Below the pieces are notes generated by a model. That model saw only the letters and a program-made list of their open reading frames with translations. It was not told where the DNA came from and searched no databases. Shown here in pieces: positions 7,376 through 13,442 of a DNA stretch of 14,826 nucleotides. Position 1 is the stretch's first letter. Each line of letters opens with the position of its first letter. The DNA is from Bacillota bacterium. Its GTDB lineage: Bacteria; Bacillota; Clostridia; Christensenellales; Aristaeellaceae. The position numbers and the translations under genes are program-made. The stretch is taken from contig JAEVYX010000022.1 in NCBI GenBank assembly GCA_023392515.1, positions 1 through 14,826 of the forward strand. The letters are read 5' to 3'.

Positions 7376-8279
7376 AAAAAGGCGGGTCATGGGGCTCGCG
7401 TGCCTTATGCTGATGCTATGGGCTTTTCCCGCCATGGCGGCGGAATATGCCCTGCCCATTGACTCATCCGGAGGGTTTATCCCCAATCCTGCAGGGTTTA
7501 CATCTTTAACCGCCTATCAGGACGAAAGCATCACCGTATCCGTGGAAAGCCGGAAAATTGACGATTCGGTTTACCATATCGCCCATGTGAAGATAGCCGA
7601 CGCATCCCAGTTGCGCACAGGGCTGGCCGGCCCCAGCGGGGTGAAAAAAACGGCAAAGACATCGGCCATGGCGGCGGCCTACAGTGCCGTGGTGGCCATG
7701 AATGGGGATTACTATCAGTACCGCAGCGGGGGCTATGTGGTACGCCAAGGCGAAGTGCTTCGCAAAACACCCAATACCAAGTTGGATTTGCTCCTCATTG
7801 ACGAGGCGGGGGATTTTCACATCTTCAAAAAGTCCAACAAAAAGGAGTTGAACGCCTTTTTGAAAGGGGAGCACACCGCCGTCAACGCCTTTACCTTCGG
7901 CCCGGCGCTGGTGATGGACGGGGAAGTGCAAACCATTTATAACAGCTATGGCTTTTCGCCCCAGGACCGGTCCCCCCGCACAGCGATTGGCCAAACCGGC
8001 CTCCTTCAATATGTGCTGGTTGTGGTGGATGGGCGTCAGGAGGGGTACTCCCGGGGAATTACCCTCAAAAAGCTGGCCGAATTTATGGGAGAGATGGGGT
8101 GCGTGTCAGCCTTCAACCTGGATGGGGGCGGTTCTTCCACCCTGATATTCGGGAACGAGTATGTGAACAAAATGGATGACAAGTCGGAACGGAATATATC
8201 GGATATTATTTATTTTGCCACAGCGGTGCCCGAAACCGAGTGGGCCACCGTTGTGAATGAGGAGAGTGAAGCGGAATGA
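7368..8279 (+). CDS. Exported phosphodiester glycosidase (NAGPA domain), paralogue 1
   Basis: A 303-residue secreted protein. A basic N terminus and hydrophobic core end in AFPAMA-AE, a typical signal peptidase site near residue 24-25. Residues about 50-287 are the phosphodiester glycosidase domain (PF09992, NAGPA type): AVVAMNGDYY (107-116), FGPALVMDG (177-185), PRTAIGQ (203-209) and NLDGGGSSTL (250-259). Characterised members cleave a sugar from a phosphodiester linkage; bacterial substrates are largely unknown. AAAGGAG precedes the ATG at 7368 by 10 bases; a TTG at 7362 is also in frame but too close to that site. The start overlaps the end of the GT2-GtrA gene by 8 bases, which implies coupled translation. 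Confidence 0.88.
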   Translation: MTKKRRVMGLACLMLMLWAFPAMAAEYALPIDSSGGFIPNPAGFTSLTAYQDESITVSVESRKIDDSVYHIAHVKIADASQLRTGLAGPSGVKKTAKTSAMAAAYSAVVAMNGDYYQYRSGGYVVRQGEVLRKTPNTKLDLLLIDEAGDFHIFKKSNKKELNAFLKGEHTAVNAFTFGPALVMDGEVQTIYNSYGFSPQDRSPRTAIGQTGLLQYVLVVVDGRQEGYSRGITLKKLAEFMGEMGCVSAFNLDGGGSSTLIFGNEYVNKMDDKSERNISDIIYFATAVPETEWATVVNEESEAE

Positions 8280-9322
8280 AAAAGACGGAGATGGTATGCT
8301 CCGCTGTTTTATTGGCCCTGATGCTGGCATCTATGCCGTTTCTTGTTCCCACAGGCGCCATTATGGTATCGGCCGATCGACGGTATGTGGAAAACACCCC
8401 CCTCCAGTATGATGACTGGGAGGAAGAGGAATTTTTTGACGATTCCGAGGAACCGCAGGATGCAAGCGGCAAACTTCTTATGAGCAGCGGCGGCGGAGGC
8501 GCCCCCGAGTCGTCAGCCGCTCCTGCGCAACTGCCCTTTGATGATTCTGTGGGTCTTGCGCCCAACCCTGCGGGCTATACGGAAACCACCTATCAGGACG
8601 ACAGCATCACCGTTACCATGGAAAGCCGGGAGGTAGGGGATTCCCTGTACCATATCGCCAGGGTGAAGATCGCCCACGCATCCCAGCTGCGCACGGCGCT
8701 GGCGGGGCCTTATGGCACGAAAAAGACAAACAAAACCTCCACCATGGCCAAGAACAGCAATGCCATTGTTGCCATCAACGGTGATTACTACAACAACCGG
8801 GAAGGCGGCTATATCGTGCGGCAGGGGCAAACCTACCGCAAGAAACCGTCCAATTCACTGGATATGCTCCTCATTGATGAAAACGGGGATTTTCATGTGC
8901 TGGTGAAAAGTAATAAGGAGCAGCTGACAGCACTTTTGCAATCGGATGCAAAGATCGTAAACGCTTTTACTTTTGGCCCGGCGCTGATTGTGGATGGGGT
9001 GGTACAGGCGCTGCCCGAATCCTACCCCTTTGATATCCGCAGGCCCAACCCCCGCGCCGCCATCGGCCAAACCGGCCCTCTGGAATATGTCATGGTGGTT
9101 GTGGACGGCCGCAGGGAGGATTCCCCCGGCGCGAAGGTGGAAGAAATAGCTTCGTTCATGGCTGAACTGGGCTGCACCCAGGCGTTCAACCTGGATGGCG
9201 GAAATTCCGCAACCATGATTTTCAACAACAATTTTTACAGCCGCAAAACGGAAAATTCCGAGCGTTCCGTGAGCGATATCATCTATTTTGCCTCGGCGGT
9301 GGACCCTGCTTCCTGGCAGTAA
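8276..9322 (+). CDS. Exported phosphodiester glycosidase (NAGPA domain), paralogue 2
   Basis: A 348-residue paralogue of the preceding gene, overlapping it by ATGA. An N-terminal hydrophobic segment (about 7-33) acts as a signal or anchor, then comes an acidic, Gly/Ser-rich linker (DDWEEEEFFDDSEE at 46-59, GGGG at 72-75) missing from paralogue 1. The domain (about 105-341) matches paralogue 1 nearly without gaps and by eye at over half of positions: NGDYY (168-172), FGPALIVDG (233-241), PRAAIGQ (259-265) and NLDGGNSATM (305-314). The GGGSS stretch of paralogue 1 is GGNSA here, which may alter the active-site loop. The long linker suggests that the domain is held further from the membrane. Function is inferred from the family only. 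Confidence 0.88.
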   Translation: MKKTEMVCSAVLLALMLASMPFLVPTGAIMVSADRRYVENTPLQYDDWEEEEFFDDSEEPQDASGKLLMSSGGGGAPESSAAPAQLPFDDSVGLAPNPAGYTETTYQDDSITVTMESREVGDSLYHIARVKIAHASQLRTALAGPYGTKKTNKTSTMAKNSNAIVAINGDYYNNREGGYIVRQGQTYRKKPSNSLDMLLIDENGDFHVLVKSNKEQLTALLQSDAKIVNAFTFGPALIVDGVVQALPESYPFDIRRPNPRAAIGQTGPLEYVMVVVDGRREDSPGAKVEEIASFMAELGCTQAFNLDGGNSATMIFNNNFYSRKTENSERSVSDIIYFASAVDPASWQ

Positions 9323-9352
9323 CGCCGTCCTGGTTTACCAAGGAGAAAGCCT

Positions 9353-10342
9353 ATGAATATCGATGCGGAATCCCTGTCTTTATTCGGTATGCCGGTTTAT
9401 CTGTATGGTTTGAGCCTGTCAGTCGCCGTGGCGGCCTTCCTTTTGCTGGTGGCCTTCCTTGCTAAAAAGCAGGGCTTTCAAAAGGGCACGGTATTGCTCT
9501 TTGGCGTCATTGCATTGCCGATGGGGCTGTTTTTCGCCCGCCTTTTCTATTGCCTCATTTCCATAGGCTATTTTCTGGAAACGATCAGCCAGCCTATTGT
9601 CATGTTCTATTTCTGGGACGGGGGCCTGTCCATGATGGGTGCTCTTATGGGAGGTGCATTGGCCGCCTGGATTGTGGCAAAGCGGATGCACATCCCTTAC
9701 GGAAAGATGATGGATGTAGCTGCAACAGCAGCCGGACTTTTCCTTGCCATTGCCCGGCTGGGCGAAAAATTCACCTTCCTGGGCCGGGGCAAAACCATCC
9801 TGTCCGACTGGATGGCGAAAAGCCCCTTCTTCGGAATTCAGTCTGCCTGGGGTGAAGAAATCTACTATGCCGTCTATCGGTATGAAGCGGTGGCGGCGCT
9901 TTTGATCCTTTGTGTGATGCTCGCGCTTTTCTTTGGAAAAAAGACGCAAAGAACCGCCCAGCCGGGGGATTTGTGCTGGGTGTTTGTTGTATTATTCGGC
10001 GCCAGCCAGGTTATCTTTGAAAGCCTGCGGGATGACGGGCACCTTCTGTGGGGGTTTGTTCGGGCATCCCAGGTCATCAGCATTCTGGGCCCTGTAGCGG
10101 CGATTGCGGTGTTCAGCACCCGCATCGCAAAGGTAAAGGGAATGAATTGGATGCTTCCCGGTGGCTGGGCTGTAGCAGCAGGGAGCATTGCCCTGGCTGT
10201 GGTGAAGGAATTTGATATTGACACCAGCAATAACCTGACCCGGGAATATATCATCATGGCCCTGGCAATGGCTTCATTGGCCGCTGTCGCAATGCTCCTT
10301 TGGAAAAAGCAAAAGGCGGCCACGCTGGATACAGGAGCATAA
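9353..10342 (+). CDS. Lgt-like polytopic membrane protein, catalytic residues lost
   Basis: A 329-residue membrane protein with about eight or nine hydrophobic segments. The plan follows prolipoprotein diacylglyceryl transferase (Lgt): an N-terminal PVYLYGLSLSVAV, then GGLSMMGALMGG (90-101) where Lgt has GG(L/M)SFHGGLIGG, ARLGEKF (134-140) where Lgt has GRIGNF, YRYEA (175-179) like the Lgt (L)YE region, and ESLRDD with FVRASQVIS (223-243) like the Lgt FxR-GQ-LS region. The conserved His becomes Met95 and the GRxGN Asn becomes Glu138, while Arg135 and Arg226 remain. About 60 extra C-terminal residues add two membrane helices. It may transfer another lipid group or only bind phospholipid. AGGAGA 6 bases before the ATG fixes the start; it is 30 bases after paralogue 2. 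Confidence 0.75.
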   Translation: MNIDAESLSLFGMPVYLYGLSLSVAVAAFLLLVAFLAKKQGFQKGTVLLFGVIALPMGLFFARLFYCLISIGYFLETISQPIVMFYFWDGGLSMMGALMGGALAAWIVAKRMHIPYGKMMDVAATAAGLFLAIARLGEKFTFLGRGKTILSDWMAKSPFFGIQSAWGEEIYYAVYRYEAVAALLILCVMLALFFGKKTQRTAQPGDLCWVFVVLFGASQVIFESLRDDGHLLWGFVRASQVISILGPVAAIAVFSTRIAKVKGMNWMLPGGWAVAAGSIALAVVKEFDIDTSNNLTREYIIMALAMASLAAVAMLLWKKQKAATLDTGA

Positions 10343-10373
10343 TGCCTGTTCACAAAAGAAGGAGGCAAGTGAG

Positions 10374-11504
10374 ATGAAAAGGATCTTGCAATTCCTGCGC
10401 CGTTTCATCCTGGGAGAAATGCCTTCCCTGAACAAGGAACATGAAGAACCGTTTTTTTTGAGCCTTGTGCAAAAAAATTGCGCTGGGCTGAGCCTGCTTG
10501 CCGCGCTTGGCGCGGTATTGCAGGCCTTTGCCTTTTTATCGATCAGGGAATTGCCTATCATGCGCGATCCGCTGATGGGTTGGTTTGTTCTTCTGGCAGT
10601 GATGGGGCTGTGCGTGTTTAGCCTCTTCTTTTTCAGGCAAGCCTGCCACCGGATGCCCGCGTCTGCGCTGTGGGCCTGCCAGGTGGTTTTTGCCGTTTAT
10701 TATGTGGTGGTAGACCTGTGCGTGATCTATTTGAACCTGCAGGTGCAGGACGGCCTTTTGCGCATGGTGCCGACCGTTTTGCTGGGGGCAATGATGGTCA
10801 TGCCCGGTGGCTTGAGCGCAGCATGCTTTCTTGCTTATGCCTTTTTGATGCCGCTTATGACAGGCGAATTGGTGCTGGGGGGATATGGCCTTTTAGCGAG
10901 CCTTGCCGCCTACATCTTGTCCCGCAGCCGCTACCAATGGGAAAAGGCCGGCTTTGCCAGGGTTATGCGGGAAAAGGACCTGGAAGCGGAAAAGCAGGAA
11001 CTGCAAAAGAAATTGGACCGGGTGAAAACCTGGGATGAGCAGTTGAACATCAACAACCGCCGGGCCATGCATACATGGCTGGAAGCTGTGTGGCCTCTTT
11101 GTGTGCGTAACCGGATTCCTGTTGCGGTATTGATGATATCTCCCGATGGCCTAAATGACGAATCAAAAAAAGCGTCTCAGGCGTGCTTGAAAGCCGTAGC
11201 TGAAACGCTGAAGACCTTTGTCCGGAGAAAATCAGATTTTTTGGGCTGGTATGGGGATGATAACTTTGTCATTCTGTACTCGGGACTAAGCCGGCAGGAT
11301 ACGGACATGCTCGTCCACCGCATCCAGGAGGCAGGCACAGTATTTGCGGATGGGGCGAAGAAAAAAGTTACTTTGTCCATCGGCGGGCTGTACGCGCTGC
11401 CTAAGGATCAGGTAGTGGCGGCCCAATGGCTGATCCGGGCCCATGAGCTGTTGAAAAGGGCCAAAACCCAGGGGGCAGGTTCGCTGGTGATGGAAGAGCT
11501 ATAA
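10374..11504 (+). CDS. Membrane protein with degenerate GGDEF domain
   Basis: A 376-residue protein. Residues about 35-185 hold five or six hydrophobic segments; 187-220 is a charged coiled-coil-like linker (REKDLEAEKQELQKKLDR). Residues about 221-376 keep the frame of a GGDEF domain: LNINNRR (224-230) for the usual LTGLxNRR, a SPDGLND stretch where the DxDxFKxxND metal site should be, WYGDDNFVIL (292-301) for RYGGDEFxIL, and TLSIGG (333-338). The signature is GDDNF, so the catalytic Glu is Asn and the first metal-site Asp appears to be Ser. Diguanylate cyclase activity is therefore unlikely; nucleotide binding or a sensory role is possible. GGAGG 9 bases before the ATG sets the start. It is the last gene of the run. 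Confidence 0.75.
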   Translation: MKRILQFLRRFILGEMPSLNKEHEEPFFLSLVQKNCAGLSLLAALGAVLQAFAFLSIRELPIMRDPLMGWFVLLAVMGLCVFSLFFFRQACHRMPASALWACQVVFAVYYVVVDLCVIYLNLQVQDGLLRMVPTVLLGAMMVMPGGLSAACFLAYAFLMPLMTGELVLGGYGLLASLAAYILSRSRYQWEKAGFARVMREKDLEAEKQELQKKLDRVKTWDEQLNINNRRAMHTWLEAVWPLCVRNRIPVAVLMISPDGLNDESKKASQACLKAVAETLKTFVRRKSDFLGWYGDDNFVILYSGLSRQDTDMLVHRIQEAGTVFADGAKKKVTLSIGGLYALPKDQVVAAQWLIRAHELLKRAKTQGAGSLVMEEL

Positions 11505-11507
11505 GGC

Positions 11508-11954
11508 CTATGATTGATCTTTCCCGGCCTTGCAGCCGGCACATCCGTCCAGCAGGATATCCTTTCCCTCCAGGGTAAGGGTAATACTTCCATCCTGACC
11601 AGGGGTCCCTTCCACGGTGAAGCCATACTTCTCAAAGAAAGGCATCATGTCTTGTGGGGCCTGAAGCATAACCCTGCGGGCACTATGCTGCTGGGCCTTG
11701 TATAATAAAAGGCGGACGAGAAAGTCGCCCAGGCGCTGTCTCCGGAATTCGGGCAGCACACAGATATCCCCAAGCCAGAAAGCACCGTCCTGCCACCAGA
11801 TACGGCCCGTGCCTGCCGCCTGGCCTGCAAAATAGGCAACCGCCTGCCAGGCCATGAGGTCGGCGTCATCCGGGCCTTTCTCCAAAACGGCCCTGCGCAC
11901 CTGCAAAGCCTGGGCGATTCCTGTCCCCGGGGGAAACCATTTTCCTTCAATCAT
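11508..11954 (-). CDS. GNAT-family N-acetyltransferase
   Basis: A 148-residue GNAT enzyme that would move an acetyl group from acetyl-CoA to an unknown amine. The core strand and acetyl-CoA loop are visible as LGDICVLPEFRRQRLGDFLV (61-80), with RRQRLG in place of the usual Q/RxxGxG/A, and the late FFEKYGF (106-112) is the common C-terminal signature. A short tail after residue 130 contains CAGC (138-141). The open frame runs on upstream to 12248, but that part is antisense to ynzC and lacks family similarity, so I start at the ATG at 11954, preceded by GGAAAGGGC. It converges on the preceding operon with only 3 bases between stop codons and diverges from ynzC. Confidence 0.82.
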   Translation of the reverse strand: MIEGKWFPPGTGIAQALQVRRAVLEKGPDDADLMAWQAVAYFAGQAAGTGRIWWQDGAFWLGDICVLPEFRRQRLGDFLVRLLLYKAQQHSARRVMLQAPQDMMPFFEKYGFTVEGTPGQDGSITLTLEGKDILLDGCAGCKAGKDQS

Positions 11955-12002
11955 ACCAATGCCCTTTCCATTATAGAAATAAAAGCATTCGGGAGGTACG
12001 TT

Positions 12003-12212
12003 ATGAACCCTGAAAAGATAAGCCGCATCAACGAACTGGCGAAAAAAAAGAAGACCGTCGGCCTTACGCAGCTGGAGCTTGAAGAGCAGCAGACCTTGCG
12101 CCAAGAATACCTTCAGGCCTTTCGTGAGAATGTAACCCAGACGCTGGAAAGTGTCTACCTCAAAAATGAAGATGGCTCCATTACGCCGCTTCAAAAAAAG
12201 CGCCCCAATTAA
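12003..12212 (+). CDS. ynzC: YnzC family small protein (DUF896, UPF0291)
   Basis: A 69-residue protein with the DUF896 pattern throughout: an N-terminal helical hairpin (ISRINELAKKKKTVGLTQLELEEQQTLRQEYLQAFR) and the C-terminal VYLKNEDGSITPL. Family members in Bacillus are small cytosolic helical proteins, one of which (YneA-operon neighbour YnzC) is near SOS genes; the biochemical role is not known. GGGAGG 6 bases before the ATG sets the start. It is divergent from the GNAT gene, with 48 bases between the two start codons, so their control signals must overlap. Confidence 0.9.
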   Translation: MNPEKISRINELAKKKKTVGLTQLELEEQQTLRQEYLQAFRENVTQTLESVYLKNEDGSITPLQKKRPN

Positions 12213-12265
12213 TAGTATACCTGTCCAAACAAGCCTTGTCAAAAACAAAATGTTTTCTCATTTGC

Positions 12266-12294
12266 TTGCTTAATCTGGTTGCATCTGGTATAAT
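12266..12294 (+). promoter_or_regulatory. Extended -10 promoter of the DUF1292 gene
   Basis: TGGTATAAT (12286-12294) is a perfect extended -10 element, with TTGCTT (12266-12271) 17 bases upstream of the hexamer. It predicts a leader of about 85 bases. Confidence 0.75.
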
Positions 12295-12330
12295 TAAGTC
12301 GGAACAAGGGGAGAGTAAATAAGGAAATTA

Positions 12331-12364
12331 GCATCCTGTTTCAGCCTGGGGGCTGGAAAGATGC
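12331..12364 (+). promoter_or_regulatory. Hairpin in the DUF1292 gene leader
   Basis: GCATC (12331-12335) pairs with GATGC (12360-12364), and TTTCAGCC (12339-12346) pairs with GGCTGGAA (12351-12358, one G-T wobble) around a TGGG loop, with a small asymmetric internal loop between the two stems. It ends 9 bases before the ribosome site. It could stabilise the message or bind a regulator; no known riboswitch class is recognised. Confidence 0.4.
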
Positions 12365-12385
12365 ACTGAAAGCGGGGTGATTCCA

Positions 12386-12754
12386 TTGTACGAAGACGAC
12401 CAGGTTGATGTCATTGAGGGCACCGACGAGGAGGGAAACAAAATCCTTCTGCAAGTCATGGAGTACTTCTTTTACAATGGAGAGGAATATGTGGTCCTTG
12501 GCAATGCAGAGGAAGAATGCGATGAATCCTGCGAGTGCTGCGGACACGAGGAAGAACACGAACATGAGCATGAAATGGATTTGTATATCATGAAGGTGCT
12601 CACCTCGACCGAGGAAAACGGTGAAGAAGTGGAAGAATTCGTGCCTGTGGACGAAGATCTGATGGATACCCTCATCCAAGTTGTGCAGACAAATTTTAAT
12701 GAAAGCGACGACGACGAGGACGAGACCGAGGACGAATCAGGGGACGAGGAGTAA
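12386..12754 (+). CDS. DUF1292 protein with Cys/His-rich insert and acidic tail
   Basis: A 122-residue, extremely acidic protein. Residues 5-42 (QVDVIEGTDEEGNKILLQVMEYFFYNGEEYVVLGNA, in parts) and 64-102 (DLYIMKV through EDLMDTLIQVV) form the DUF1292 (YrzB-like) fold. Between them is an insert with C45, C49, C51, C52, H54, H58, H60 and H62, resembling a metal-binding cluster. The last 17 residues are almost all Asp/Glu/Ser. I chose a TTG start at 12386 because CGGGGTGAT (12373-12381) is an almost full anti-16S match with its core 8 bases upstream; a GTG at 12377 would lie inside that site. It stands alone between a promoter and a terminator. The family function is unknown; the metal role is inferred. 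Confidence 0.82.
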   Translation: MYEDDQVDVIEGTDEEGNKILLQVMEYFFYNGEEYVVLGNAEEECDESCECCGHEEEHEHEHEMDLYIMKVLTSTEENGEEVEEFVPVDEDLMDTLIQVVQTNFNESDDDEDETEDESGDEE

Positions 12755-12792
12755 CATTAGGTCACCGCGAAAAACTCCATAATGATTGGCAG

Positions 12793-12819
12793 CCGGGCAG
12801 CGCAAGCTGCCCGGTTTTT
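12793..12819 (+). terminator. Rho-independent terminator after the DUF1292 gene
   Basis: A perfect 9-bp GC-rich stem (12793-12801/12806-12814) with a GCAA tetraloop is followed by TTTTT (12815-12819). It lies about 40 bases after the stop codon. Confidence 0.93.
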
Positions 12820-12822
12820 AAA

Positions 12823-13353
12823 ATGAGTCCAGTAAAAATAAAAGCTATTGTGCAAAAGTGTGAAGGAGTGGTCCCTATCCTGGAACTTAAGAAAATCACT
12901 TTTGATAATTTTGAATCATGCATTGCGCTGGAGCCGAATGAAAATCAGAAAAGCTTCGTGGCAAGCAATGTATTGAGCCTGGCAGAGGCCTATGTTGCCC
13001 TGGACAACCATGAATGCATCCCCATGCCTTATGCTATCTGCCATGATGAAATTCCGGTGGGCTTTATCATGTTATCATTCAATCACGCGGATGAAAATAA
13101 TGTGGAAGACGCTTACTGGGTGTGGCGGTTCATGATAGACAAGCGGTATCAGGGCAAGGGCTACGGGAAGAAGGCCATGGCAAAAGCTCTTGAACTGATT
13201 CGAACCTTTCCCCATGGTAAAGCCGGAGCGGTATTCCTCTCATACGAGCCGGAAAATGAGGTGGCAAAGGCGCTTTACGCATCCTTTGGCTTTGTGGAAA
13301 CGGGAAAGATACAATGCGGTGAGATGATTGCGACGCTTTCCTTGCAGGGCTGA
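12823..13353 (+). CDS. GNAT-family N-acetyltransferase, start uncertain
   Basis: A GNAT protein of up to 176 residues. Numbered from the ATG at 12823, FVASNVLSLAEAYV (45-58) and YWVWRFMIDKRYQGKGYG (98-115) carry the acetyl-CoA loop QGKGYG, and YEPEN followed by ALYASFGF (141-157) is the C-terminal signature. The pattern resembles the polyamine/diamine acetyltransferase group (BltD, PaiA-like), but the substrate is not certain. The given ATG is the only one upstream, yet it lies 4 bases after a terminator T-run and has no ribosome site. Family similarity begins at ELKKITFDNF, just after a good GGAG (12865-12868), which points to a start near 12877-12880 with ATC or CTG as codon. There is no terminator before uvrC. 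Confidence 0.8.
   Translation: MSPVKIKAIVQKCEGVVPILELKKITFDNFESCIALEPNENQKSFVASNVLSLAEAYVALDNHECIPMPYAICHDEIPVGFIMLSFNHADENNVEDAYWVWRFMIDKRYQGKGYGKKAMAKALELIRTFPHGKAGAVFLSYEPENEVAKALYASFGFVETGKIQCGEMIATLSLQG
12863..12868 (+). promoter_or_regulatory. Ribosome site that questions the GNAT start
   Basis: AAGGAG lies inside the annotated GNAT frame, 8 bases before ATC (12877) and 11 before CTG (12880). The protein family begins at the residues right after it, so this may be the working initiation site. Confidence 0.45.
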
Positions 13354-13442
13354 ATGAAAATATAAGCCTCAACGCCCTTTCAGTACATTCCTGGAATACA
13401 GGGAGCTTCTTTGACCTTATAAACCAATACCGGAGGGATACC

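Noticed and set aside
11970..11975. Minus-strand TATAAT as a promoter for the GNAT gene
   Set aside because: The start would fall inside the GNAT ribosome site and no -35 box is present at 17 bases (TACCTC).
11955..12248. Upstream extension of the minus-strand GNAT frame
   Set aside because: It would run antisense through all of ynzC, and the added residues do not resemble a GNAT N terminus.
13354..13442. LexA/SOS box upstream of uvrC
   Set aside because: No GAACnnnnGTTC-type site was found. The ATTCCTGGAAT palindrome at about 13386-13396 does not match it, and no good promoter is visible.
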